A stretch of 64,000 nucleotides of DNA from Saprospiraceae bacterium (lineage in GTDB: Bacteria > Bacteroidota > Bacteroidia > Chitinophagales > Saprospiraceae), in assembly GCA_022841345.1 (NCBI GenBank), contig JALHRR010000004.1, positions 117,327 to 181,326 of the forward strand, given 5' to 3'. The notes below the pieces were generated by a model. That model was not told the origin of the DNA. It saw only the letters and a program-made list of their open reading frames with translations, and searched no databases. A program made the translations under genes and the position numbers. This document shows positions 19,660 to 29,042 of this stretch, piece by piece. Each line of letters opens with the position of its first letter. Position 1 is the stretch's first letter.

Positions 19660-19675
19660 ACGAACGTTTGTTCGT
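19660..19675. promoter_or_regulatory. Probable TetR operator
   Basis: Perfect inverted repeat ACGAAC-GTTT-GTTCGT (6-bp arms, 4-nt centre). It starts 20 nt upstream of the -7 box and so overlies the -33 element of the operon that ends in tetR. Size, symmetry and the ACGAACGTTTGTTCGT-like sequence fit TetR-family operators. Confidence 0.7.
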
Positions 19676-19832
19676 TCCCTGAAGTATAATATTTCTAAGA
19701 CTTTGTAAACAATCTAATTTGTATAATACAATTTTGGTTTATTGTTTAGGCTTTTAAGGTAGTTCATCCACAATGCAGTATTTTGTGTCCCGAAACTGTA
19801 TTTCGCTTTAGCCAAATAAATTGGAAATTAGT

Positions 19833-20630
19833 ATGAATATTACCATCATCGGAGGAGGAAATCTGGGAACTGCCTTAGCTTTGGGATTGCAGGAAAGTCA
19901 AATTAAAGCACTCATCACTGTCACCAGAAGGAATGTAGAAAGAATTCAATTTCTTGTAGAAAAAGGCATTGCAATCACTGCCCATAATCCCGGAGCCATT
20001 GAAAATGCAGATATAATCATTCTTGCATTAAAACCATTTCAAATTGCTCCGGTGCTACAGGAGATCCGAACATCTACAACGGGAAAAATAGTCTTATCAC
20101 TTGCAACAGGTGTATCCATGGCAGAGATGCAGGCGCTTGTTGCTGATGGCACTTTTCTGGGCAGAGCTATGCCCAACACTGCTATTGAAAGAAGAGAATC
20201 CATGACCTGTATGGCGCATAATCCTTTATTTTCAGACGAACAAAAGGACTCCCTGACCAAAATTTTCGAAGCTTTGGGAGAAGTGATCTGGATCGATGAA
20301 AAATTATTTGATGCCGCTACGGTTTTAGGCGCTTGCGGTATCGCCTATGTGATGCGATTTATCAGGGGAATGATGCAGGGAGGTATTCAGATTGGCTTCG
20401 ATAGTCAGACCGCATTGCGAATTGCAGCTCAGACTGTGAAGGGAGCCGCTACCATATTATTGGAAGAGGATACGCATCCGGAAAGGGAGATAGATAAAGT
20501 GACTACTCCCAGAGGTTGCACTATTGCGGGGCTCAATGAAATGGAACATCAGGGCTTTAGTTCGGCATTGATCAAAGGGATTCAGACTTCGTATCAGGAA
20601 ATTGCGGCGATTAAGAAGGATCTTGCCTGA
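19833..20630 (+). CDS. proC: Pyrroline-5-carboxylate reductase
   Basis: Reduces 1-pyrroline-5-carboxylate to L-proline with NAD(P)H, the last step of proline synthesis. 265 residues from the ATG at 19833. A TTG four codons earlier is less likely because the Rossmann motif IGGGNLGTALA must sit at the extreme N terminus. Other family marks: AMPNTAI in the middle and the C-terminal TTPRGCTIAGLNEME block. Divergent from the hisC-like operon with about 220 nt between starts. Downstream lies a non-coding repeat region, not another biosynthetic gene. Confidence 0.95.
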   Translation: MNITIIGGGNLGTALALGLQESQIKALITVTRRNVERIQFLVEKGIAITAHNPGAIENADIIILALKPFQIAPVLQEIRTSTTGKIVLSLATGVSMAEMQALVADGTFLGRAMPNTAIERRESMTCMAHNPLFSDEQKDSLTKIFEALGEVIWIDEKLFDAATVLGACGIAYVMRFIRGMMQGGIQIGFDSQTALRIAAQTVKGAATILLEEDTHPEREIDKVTTPRGCTIAGLNEMEHQGFSSALIKGIQTSYQEIAAIKKDLA

Positions 20631-21101
20631 GTGAAGTTAACAGCCTCGTTAAAGCGGTTAAGCGTTTAATCGGAAACAGCCAATGGAACAGCCGAAAGAT
20701 AAGAGATATGAGAGATAAGAGATAAGTTATGAGATGAACAGCCGGGAGGAAGAAGCTTCGAGCGGCGAGCCACAAGCATCAGGAAAACAAACGGAACAGC
20801 CGCTTCTGGTCGAGGATAGAGACCGAAGTATGAGTGTCTCTGCTTCTTGCATCTAGCCTCTGGCTCAACAGCCGGGTGTGGGGTTGGTGTGTGTGCATGT
20901 TGCTTGAGCCTAGTGTGAAGCTGCCATCTTCAAGCTTTGAGAGAACAGCCGGATAGCAACTGCCTCCTTGTCTTAGCGTCAGCCATCACCTTTATATTTT
21001 CAAAGCGGAGCTGCAGAAAATATAAAGACATCACCTTTTCAGGGCTTGTCCCCTGAAAAAACATCACCTTTCAAGCCATAGGTGCAGAAAGACATCACTC
21101 C
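20631..21101. repeat. Composite intergenic repeat region: GAACAGCC-punctuated segments followed by a hairpin array
   Basis: 471 nt without a gene, between convergent proC and radC. Seven copies of (G)AACAGCC lie at 20639, 20675, 20687, 20737, 20795, 20867 and 20944 (position of the first A). They separate segments with unlike content: a GATAAGAGATATGAGA-type simple repeat at about 20697-20735, an AGCTTCGAGCGGCGAGC word at about 20754, and a GT-rich stretch at about 20875-20900. The last 120 nt form the hairpin array listed separately. No credible open reading frame is present. Confidence 0.8.
20984..21101 (-). repeat. Three-hairpin array with CATCACC direct repeats, abutting radC
   Basis: Direct repeats at 20984 (CATCACC), 21027 (GACATCACC), 21062 (CATCACC) and 21091 (GACATCAC). 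They bound three hairpins: an 11-bp perfect stem 20991-21001/21016-21026 with a 14-nt loop; a 9-bp perfect stem 21036-21044/21051-21059 with a 6-nt loop; and a 5-bp stem 21068-21072/21087-21091 with a 14-nt loop. The loop of hairpin 1 contains AGC-GGA-GCT and that of hairpin 3 GCC-ATA-GGT, each a 3-bp mini-stem. The array ends at the radC stop codon (21102-21104). Confidence 0.85.
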
Positions 21102-21812
21102 TTAGGACATCAATCCATTATCAGCGAAACTATAGTATTGCGTACCAGCGACGATGACGTGATCCAGAACCATGATATCCATGAGCTTTCCGGCTTCATA
21201 AATTTTACGTGTGAGCGAGCGGTCTTTATCAGATGGCTGAAGATTGCCGGAGGGATGATTATGAGCTAAAATAATTGCTGACGCCATTACTTCGAGCGCT
21301 TTTTTGAAGATTAGTCTCACATCCACAATAGTGCCGGATATGCCTCCGGAGCTAACACATTCCTTGTGAATAACGAGATTTTTCCTGTTGAGATAGCAAA
21401 CCCAGAAATATTCTTTGCTGTGATCAGCCAGTAAAGGGTACAGAATTTTAAAAGAATCACCGCTGCATGTGATTGAAGGTAAAGTCTGAACATCATGAGA
21501 CGTTCGGCGTCTGCCTAGTTCCAAAGCTGCTGAAATCGTGATTGCTTTTGCTTCACCAACGCCTTTGAACTGCATGAGTTCGTGGAGGGACATGGTCCCT
21601 AAAGTATGTAGATTATTTTCAGCTTTTGAAAGTATTTTCTTAGATAGATCCAAAGCTGATTCATTACGACTTCCTGAACCCAGTAAAATGGCAAGTAATT
21701 CAGCATCTGTGAGATGTGTACGGCCATGGTGGAGCATTTTTTCTCTGGGGCGGTCTTCCTCAGCCCAGGATTTGATGCTGAGTTTAGAGATATTGTAATC
21801 TGAAGGTTGCAT
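21102..21812 (-). CDS. radC: RadC-family JAB-domain protein
   Basis: 236 residues, normal RadC length. An N-terminal helix-hairpin-helix region (about 20-100, with MQFKGVGEAKA) is followed by the JAB/MPN-like metal-binding domain with HNHPSG and the downstream S-x-x-D pattern (PSDKD). The name 'DNA repair protein' is historical: the family's molecular role is unsettled. The stop codon is directly followed by the hairpin array described above. Upstream at 21830-21845 is a palindrome that may be an operator. Confidence 0.93.
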   Translation of the reverse strand: MQPSDYNISKLSIKSWAEEDRPREKMLHHGRTHLTDAELLAILLGSGSRNESALDLSKKILSKAENNLHTLGTMSLHELMQFKGVGEAKAITISAALELGRRRTSHDVQTLPSITCSGDSFKILYPLLADHSKEYFWVCYLNRKNLVIHKECVSSGGISGTIVDVRLIFKKALEVMASAIILAHNHPSGNLQPSDKDRSLTRKIYEAGKLMDIMVLDHVIVAGTQYYSFADNGLMS

Positions 21813-21829
21813 AGTCTTTACAATTCATT

Positions 21830-21845
21830 ACAAGTGAGCACTTGT
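21830..21845. promoter_or_regulatory. Palindrome upstream of radC, candidate operator
   Basis: ACAAGT-GAGC-ACTTGT, 18-33 nt upstream of the radC start; the arms extend to 7 bp (TACAAGT/ACTTGTA). Position and symmetry fit a dimeric repressor site. Which protein binds is unknown. Confidence 0.45.
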
Positions 21846-22041
21846 ATGGTTAATGAAATGGTTGCAGACTGATTTGTTATGGCTGTGCGAGGCTAATGTA
21901 CAGTTCTTTTTTGACATTATTAAAAGCTTCAATAAAACATTGAAAATGTGGTTAAAATATTGAATATTTATCCGGATTAATATTTTTCAAGTAAACAATA
22001 TGATTCTGATTTTAAACGTCAACACAATAAATTAAATCCAG

Positions 22042-22362
22042 ATGGAAACAGCTCATACAATTACCCGGTCCCCTAGATTCGCCCCGGCATATTTGGCTCT
22101 TATGGTTGTGATCGCCTGTCTGATTTTATTTTCATTGGATCATGAGACAACTTCATTTTGGATGTTATTTCAATCTGGTAATTTGATTACATTATTATTC
22201 TATTTTCTGCCCACCTGGGTGCTGACTGTTATCATTTATGAATTGTCCTTAAAGTACCGAAAAGGAGGCGCTCATCTGCTCTTTGCGGCTGTTGTAGGTA
22301 TTTCGTTAGCTTTTGTCCTTATCATCCTATCTTTTCTGGCGGTCATGTCGTTGACTTCCTGA
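22042..22362 (+). CDS. Small membrane protein of unknown function
   Basis: 106 residues with three predicted transmembrane helices (about 14-34, 44-66 and 78-103), separated by short polar loops (LDHETTS; ELSLKYRKGG). No family recognised. ATG at 22042. Located 121 nt upstream of the ABC-F gene on the same strand. Called real because of its consistent hydrophobic pattern and its position in an otherwise empty plus-strand stretch. Role not inferable. Confidence 0.65.
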   Translation: METAHTITRSPRFAPAYLALMVVIACLILFSLDHETTSFWMLFQSGNLITLLFYFLPTWVLTVIIYELSLKYRKGGAHLLFAAVVGISLAFVLIILSFLAVMSLTS

Positions 22363-22414
22363 TTGTAGGAGCTCATTTTCAATTTGTTTATCAACAAGAT
22401 ATTTCTCAGAATGA

Positions 22415-24133
<1,719 letters not shown>

Positions 24134-24137
24134 TCAA

Positions 24138-24914
24138 TTATTCCCCTTTGAACACAGGTTTCCTTTTATCCAAAAATGCCTGCACACCTTCACTGTAGTC
24201 ATAGGTATTGCCCGCCTGTGTTTGCAGTTCTTCTTCCACACCCAGTTGTTCTTCAAGAGAGTGGTTCATGGATAAATTCAGGGCTTGCTTGGTTAATGCC
24301 AGCCCTTTAGTTGGCATCTGTGCCAGTTGAGTACAGATTTTTTCCATTTCTGTGTCGAAGCTTTCATCTTCCAGCACTTTGTAAATCATACCTAATCGTT
24401 CTGCTTCATCTGCGGATACTTTTTCTGCCAGCATCATCAGAGCAGAAGCCTTCTGGAAACCAATCAATCGCGGCAAAGTGTAAGTTCCTCCACTGTCCGG
24501 TATTAATCCGATTTTACTGAATGCCTGTAAAAAAGAAGCAGATTTTTTTGCAATCACAATATCACAAGCCAGGGCAATATTGGCACCAGCTCCCGCTGCT
24601 ACTCCATTTACACCGCACACAACAGGTTTTTCAAGGTATCTGATTCTGGAGATAATAGGATTATAGTGATTTCCTACGATAGATGATAATTCCGGTCCTT
24701 CAGGGTCGATTACTTCATTCAAATCCTGCCCTGCAGAAAATGCCCTACCCATTCCTGTTAAATAAACGCATCTGATTTCAGGATCTTCTGCACATTGATC
24801 CAGTTTTTGTTGTAATTCAAACGCCATTTCCTGATTGAAGCTATTGTAAACTTCCGGGCGATTGAGCTGTATTTTTGCTACACCATCCTTAATTTCAAAA
24901 AGTATATATGACAT
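24138..24914 (-). CDS. paaG: Enoyl-CoA hydratase/isomerase, PaaG-like
   Basis: 258 residues, crotonase fold. The oxyanion-hole blocks are FSAGQDLNEV and GVAAGAGANIAL. The family-specific stretches FSKIGLIPDSGGTY and YSEGVQAFLDKRKP align closely with E. coli PaaG, the isomerase that turns 1,2-epoxyphenylacetyl-CoA into the oxepin, including the catalytic Asp in IPDSGG. A PaaE-like gene and a TetR regulator lie 5.6-8 kb away on the same strand. Ordinary enoyl-CoA hydratase remains possible because paaABC are absent from the window. Convergent with the ABC-F gene, 4 nt apart. Confidence 0.8.
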   Translation of the reverse strand: MSYILFEIKDGVAKIQLNRPEVYNSFNQEMAFELQQKLDQCAEDPEIRCVYLTGMGRAFSAGQDLNEVIDPEGPELSSIVGNHYNPIISRIRYLEKPVVCGVNGVAAGAGANIALACDIVIAKKSASFLQAFSKIGLIPDSGGTYTLPRLIGFQKASALMMLAEKVSADEAERLGMIYKVLEDESFDTEMEKICTQLAQMPTKGLALTKQALNLSMNHSLEEQLGVEEELQTQAGNTYDYSEGVQAFLDKRKPVFKGE

Positions 24915-24946
24915 AGAGTGTTGATTTGTTCAGATTTTTAAACAAA

Positions 24947-24954
24947 CAAAATTA
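24947..24954 (-). promoter_or_regulatory. Possible -7 box of the PaaG-like gene
   Basis: Minus-strand TAATTTTG matches TAnnTTTG, 32 nt before the start codon. At 19-nt spacing the -33 triplet is TTC instead of TTG, so this is a weak call. Confidence 0.35.
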
Positions 24955-25033
24955 ATCAAATATTGATGGGAAGGAAATGGGAGTTTAATGTTAACGTATG
25001 TTAAGTTAATGCCAGGGTTAAGTTGAGGGTCTG

Positions 25034-25886
25034 ATTGGACAACACCTTCGGAGTTGAAAATCCTATGCACTTATAACCCCGCCTCGTTTTGAAGAACGAG
25101 ACGGGGCTACTAATTGGAAAAGCCCGCTTCGGGGCTTTAAAGCAAATCTTAAGAATCAATTGTCAGACTTGATCCGCTCATGGTTTTCATTCCTTAAAGA
25201 TATCTTTTTGTTGCACGAGCCCCCGAAGTGGGGCGATCCCAACGATTAGCCCCGTCTCGTTCCATAGAACGAGGCGGGGTAGAAGTACAAAAGCTTCTTC
25301 AACCCCGAAGTGGGTTGTCAAATAGAAAATCACAGTAGATACTTCTCTTCAAATGGAATATCATGCTCATGTAATAAACTAATAAACTCTTCACGGAAAG
25401 TAATCTTTTTGTGATGCTGTTCCTGGTTTCTTATATACTCAATCAAATTCTGTCTTTCTTTTCGTGAGTACGTGAATGCGCCATATCCTTCCTGCCACCC
25501 ATCAAAGTTTGATATAAGATTTTCATTTTTAATTAAATGATTAGTTCCCGTTTTTACTTCTTTTACCAAGCTAGCAAGCGAAATGCTGGGATGGAGGCTC
25601 GTCAAAATATGAACATGATCTTCAACACCATTTATAACATAGACATAGCAGTTTCTCTTCTGAATAATTCCAGCCATGTAACTAAAAATTCTATCACGAA
25701 ATGGTGGTAATAAAACAGACTTTTTATTCTTAGTTGAGTAAACTATTTGATAAAGTGTTTGAGTGTAAGTGCTCATGATGTCATACTTTTTAATAAATGG
25801 CGAAATTTTAAACCTACTAAATTAAATTCAAATTCATTAAAATGGCAAGTACTCAAAAAAAATTTATCGTTTTCATAAAGTGGCTT
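25034..25886 (-). mobile_element. IS200/IS605-type single-strand transposon unit
   Basis: An 853-nt unit made of a hairpin-rich block (25034-25329), the transposase gene on the minus strand and its ~110-nt upstream region. Hairpins in the block: CCCCGCCTCGTT/AACGAGACGGGG (one G-T pair), AAAGCCC/GGGCTTT, GCCCC/GGGGC with loop CGAAGT, CCCCGTCTCGTTC/GAACGAGGCGGGG, and AACCC/GGGTT with loop CGAAGT. Subterminal hairpins and a Y1 transposase are hallmarks of this family, which inserts without target duplication. The exact ends are inferred from where the second copy begins. Confidence 0.75.
25330..25776 (-). CDS. tnpA: IS200/IS605-family (Y1) transposase
   Basis: 148 residues, the size of IS200/IS605 TnpA. 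The HUH metal-binding motif is DHVHILTSLHP (about residues 52-62), and the nucleophile Tyr is in YGAFTYSRKE on the following helix. Such enzymes cut and rejoin single-stranded DNA at hairpin ends. The frame is intact with no internal stop, so the gene may be active. Its last 16 codons are repeated downstream of the neighbouring MocR gene's promoter side, in the truncated second copy at 26183-26230. Confidence 0.92.
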   Translation of the reverse strand: MSTYTQTLYQIVYSTKNKKSVLLPPFRDRIFSYMAGIIQKRNCYVYVINGVEDHVHILTSLHPSISLASLVKEVKTGTNHLIKNENLISNFDGWQEGYGAFTYSRKERQNLIEYIRNQEQHHKKITFREEFISLLHEHDIPFEEKYLL

Positions 25887-26230
25887 ATTGGACAACACCT
25901 TCGGAGTTGAAAATCCTATGCACTTATAACCCCGCCTCATTTTGAAGAACGAGACGGGGCTACTAATTGGAAAAGCCCGCTTCGGGGCTTTAAAGCAAAT
26001 CTTAAGAATCAATTGTCAGACTTGATCCGCTCATGGTTTTCATTCCTTAAAGATAATTTTTTGTTACACGAGCCCCCGAAGTGGGGCGATCCCAACGATT
26101 AGCCCCGTCTCGTTCCATAGAACGAGGCGGGGTAGAAGTACAAAAGCTTCTTCAACCCCGAAGTGGGTTGTCCAATAGAAAATTACAGTAGATACTTCTC
26201 TTCAAATGGAATATCATGCTCATGTAATAA
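25887..26230 (-). mobile_element. Truncated tandem second copy of the IS200/IS605-type element
   Basis: A 344-nt direct repeat of 25034-25377 with only about six mismatches by eye and no indel. It carries all the hairpins and the final 16 codons of tnpA (26183-26230; the stop is TAA here and TGA in the intact copy), then stops abruptly. It is therefore an internally deleted or adjacent copy, lacking the transposase. It ends about 60 nt before the MocR promoter. Confidence 0.85.
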
Positions 26231-26287
26231 CAAATGGACTCTTGTCCAAAAACCATATATAATATAATTTATGCACGTGAAAGATGC

Positions 26288-26317
26288 TTGCAAACAGACT
26301 GCATTTTCATATCTTTG
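26288..26317 (+). promoter_or_regulatory. Bacteroidota-type promoter of the MocR gene
   Basis: TTG at 26288-26290, exactly 19 nt, then TATCTTTG at 26310-26317: a full consensus match. The box ends 22 nt before the ATG. Confidence 0.75.
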
Positions 26318-26339
26318 AGCATATCAGAACTGTAAGATC

Positions 26340-27776
26340 ATGCCTGCAAATTCAGATTTTCTTTACCATCAGATTGCCGATCAGATTGAAAAACTTATCC
26401 TGGACAGTGTCTACAAGCTGGGAGATAAAATCCCTTCTGTAAGACAGATGTCAAGTGAGCGCGGTATAAGTCCCAGTTCCGTGTTCCAGGCATATTATCA
26501 CCTGGAAGCAAAAGGTCTTATCGAGGCCAGACCAAAATCGGGATATTATGTAAGCTACAATCCCCGCAAAACGCCGGCTTTGCCCAGAATGGGAGCGCCA
26601 ATTGCCAGAGGACGATTTGTAAGCGTGGAAGATATGATATCTGAAATTTATCATGATTTGGCTGATCCTCATGTAACTCGTTTTTCTCTGGCTGCTCCCT
26701 CTATAGAATTATTACCTGCTGCCAAACTGAATAAAGCAATGATGCAGGCAATGCGAAGCCATCCTTTCAGCGGTTTGTCCTATGAGGACACCCATGGAAA
26801 TAAAGCACTTCGGAAACAGCTTGCCCGATTAGCCATCAACTGGAAGGGGGCATTTTCAGAAGATGAAATAATCGTCACAGCAGGATGTATGGAAGCACTC
26901 AACTTATGTCTTCGAGCTGTCACTCAGCCTGGTGATTTAGTAGCGATAGAGTGTCCCACCTATTTTGGTATTTTTCAGGCGATACAGAATCTTGGGCTCA
27001 GAGCCATTGCTGTACCCACAAATCCACTTACGGGTGTGGACCTATCAGCATTCGAAAAAATTCTGGAGAAGCAACCGGTTAAGGCTTGTCTGTTTGTGCC
27101 AAATTTCAATAATCCGCTCGGATCCTGCATGCCTGATGAAAATAAGGAGAAGCTTGTTAAAATGCTGGCAAAAAGAGGAATACCTCTAATCGAAGATGAT
27201 ATCTACGGTGACTTATATTTTGGAAAAAAACGCCCTCTTACGTGCAAATCATTTGACAAGGATGGAATGGTGCTTTATTGTTCTTCTTTGTCAAAAAGCC
27301 TTGCTCCCGGGTATCGCATAGGCTGGTGTATTCCCGGTAAATTTTATGATCAGATCAATCGCCTTAAAATGGTGTGGACAGTCACCGGTACCACCATCAC
27401 TCAGGCTGCTGTAGCTATTTTCCTTGAAAATGGACGTTATGAGCATCATCTCAGACAATTCAGAAAAGTCCTCCATACACAAAGCATGCGCTATGCTCAG
27501 GAAATTGCGGCTGTTTTTCCTCCGGGAATAAGAATTTCAAGACCTGATGGCGGATTCGTCTTCTGGATCGAACTGCCTCAGGGAATTGATGCATTTCAAT
27601 TGTATCAGGATGCAATGAAGTATGGAATATCCATCGCTCCGGGACAGATTTTTTCGGCTGATGCACATTACAGCCATTATATACGATTAGGCTTTGGGCA
27701 AACTTTTACACCCCAGATAAAGGATAGTCTTATGAAATTGGGTAAGTTGGTCATCAATACCTTGAAATCTTCCTGA
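26340..27776 (+). CDS. MocR/PdxR-type regulator (GntR wHTH fused to aminotransferase domain)
   Basis: 478 residues. The N-terminal GntR winged helix (about residues 8-75: YKLGDKIPSVRQMSSERGIS, then YHLEAKGLIEARPKSGYYV) is joined by a linker to a class-I aminotransferase fold. The latter has PNFNNPLGS, DDIYGDLYF and the PLP lysine in CSSLSKSLAPGYRIGW. MocR proteins use PLP or a PLP-amino-acid adduct as ligand and often control vitamin B6, amino acid or efflux genes. The VOC gene begins 40 nt downstream but has its own promoter. Target genes are not evident. Confidence 0.93.
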   Translation: MPANSDFLYHQIADQIEKLILDSVYKLGDKIPSVRQMSSERGISPSSVFQAYYHLEAKGLIEARPKSGYYVSYNPRKTPALPRMGAPIARGRFVSVEDMISEIYHDLADPHVTRFSLAAPSIELLPAAKLNKAMMQAMRSHPFSGLSYEDTHGNKALRKQLARLAINWKGAFSEDEIIVTAGCMEALNLCLRAVTQPGDLVAIECPTYFGIFQAIQNLGLRAIAVPTNPLTGVDLSAFEKILEKQPVKACLFVPNFNNPLGSCMPDENKEKLVKMLAKRGIPLIEDDIYGDLYFGKKRPLTCKSFDKDGMVLYCSSLSKSLAPGYRIGWCIPGKFYDQINRLKMVWTVTGTTITQAAVAIFLENGRYEHHLRQFRKVLHTQSMRYAQEIAAVFPPGIRISRPDGGFVFWIELPQGIDAFQLYQDAMKYGISIAPGQIFSADAHYSHYIRLGFGQTFTPQIKDSLMKLGKLVINTLKSS

Positions 27777-27790
27777 TTTAAGTATTTTTG
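27762..27790 (+). promoter_or_regulatory. Promoter of the VOC-family gene
   Basis: TTG at 27762-27764, 18-nt spacer, TATTTTTG at 27783-27790. It overlaps the end of the MocR gene and lies 26 nt before the downstream ATG. Confidence 0.55.
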
Positions 27791-27816
27791 GCTGTACACA
27801 ATAAATACAAATCAGC

Positions 27817-28503
27817 ATGAGCATATTTCTTCAGACTCCGACCCCTAATTTAGAGCAAAGCCTTGATTTCTACAGAAGGCTTGCATTTCATGAAGTCGAC
27901 GGTCAAAATTATATATTCACTGATGGCAAGGTTTATATCCAGATAAATCCTGAACATTCAGCCAGAGCAGGGTTTAAGATTTACAGAGAAAACTGGTCTG
28001 AAGTTGTAAGTGCCTTGTCTTCACTGACTCATGTCATGAAATTGAATGAAGGATATTTATTGAGTGACCCTGCCGGAGTGTGGATTTATTTATTGGAAGG
28101 GACCGCTCCTTTTGATACTCCTGCAGCCGATAACATGGAAAGTGTACTTGGAAATTATGTGGGAATTTGCCTGGAAATTATCGACATAACCAGGGCGGTT
28201 TCAATTTATGAGATAATTGGATTCAAGTTAACAGCCGGATCGGCCGAAAGTGGTTTTGCATCTTTCTCGCTGGATAATTTTGTAGTGACCATTATGAAGC
28301 CGCTTATGTGTCCGCATTTATTTTTCAATCCCTCCATGACTTATTTCAACGGGAAAATAAATAATCCTGTCATAATAGATAAAATCCGCAAACTGGAAAT
28401 ACCTATCACCGAGGAGATTACTCACTTCAATAAGGAAGGAATAGTGGATAATATCATTATTCGGGATCCGGGAGGTTTTGGGTTTTTTGTGTATAATGAC
28501 TGA
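27817..28503 (+). CDS. Two-domain VOC (glyoxalase/bleomycin-resistance fold) protein
   Basis: 228 residues containing two halves that each start like a VOC module: FLQTPTPNLEQSLDFYRRLAF (about residues 4-24) and GICLEIIDITRAVSIYEIIGF (about residues 114-134). The ending IIRDPGGFGFFVYND is also typical. VOC proteins bind a divalent metal and act as lyases, dioxygenases or drug-binding proteins; nothing here fixes the substrate. Follows the MocR gene on the same strand, with its own promoter. Confidence 0.82.
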   Translation: MSIFLQTPTPNLEQSLDFYRRLAFHEVDGQNYIFTDGKVYIQINPEHSARAGFKIYRENWSEVVSALSSLTHVMKLNEGYLLSDPAGVWIYLLEGTAPFDTPAADNMESVLGNYVGICLEIIDITRAVSIYEIIGFKLTAGSAESGFASFSLDNFVVTIMKPLMCPHLFFNPSMTYFNGKINNPVIIDKIRKLEIPITEEITHFNKEGIVDNIIIRDPGGFGFFVYND

Positions 28504-29042
28504 GGTCAGTCCCCCGCAACCAGGAATTGTTGAACGAAGTGATATAACACGGCGGGGCCTGAAATTTAGAATTTAGAATTTAGAAGGTAGAATTTAGAAT
28601 ATTTTAAATCATTGAATATCAATGTTCTGCAAAAGTGTTATATAGGAGTTTTCAGTCCCCAAAGCTTTGGGGATCAGATTTGGGAACAGCCATAAAGTTG
28701 TAGAGATTATGCAAGAATTTGTGTTCAATAGGTTGATTTATGGATTTTATATAGCATTGAAAAGTAACGTTCAGCAATAGTGTTATATAGGAGATTTCAG
28801 TCCTCAAAGCTTTAGGGATGAGATTTAGAACAGCCATAAAGCCACAAAGTTCTTGTAAGAAATTGTACAAAACACGTCGAGGGTGATATTTTATAAAACA
28901 TTGATTATCAGCGTTTAGAAAAAATTTATTAAGGAAGATTTTAAACAGCCAAACAGCTGTTCAGGTAGACCTACCAGCCCCCAGGAATATGGATGTATCA
29001 ACTCATCCAGGGTAATGAAGAAGCAAATTGACTTATTAAAAA
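28504..29042. repeat. Gene-free region with 143-144-bp degenerate tandem repeat
   Basis: 539 nt between convergent genes. It starts with a GAATTTAGAATTTAGAAG simple repeat (about 28561-28600). Two and a half copies of a ~143-nt unit follow, at 28601-28743, 28744-28887 and 28888 to about 28955. Each begins ATTTTA(T/A)A. Copies 1 and 2 contain GTGTTATATAGGAG, the palindrome TCCCCAAAGCTTTGGGGA (28656-28673; TCCTCAAAGCTTTAGGGA at 28801-28818) and GAACAGCCATAAAG. Copy 3 keeps only AAACAGCC. Nothing coding was found. Confidence 0.8.

Noticed and set aside
20984..21101. CRISPR-like array (regularly spaced short repeats)
   Set aside because: Repeats are only 7-9 nt, the 'spacers' are themselves perfect hairpins, there are just four repeats per locus, and no cas gene is present.
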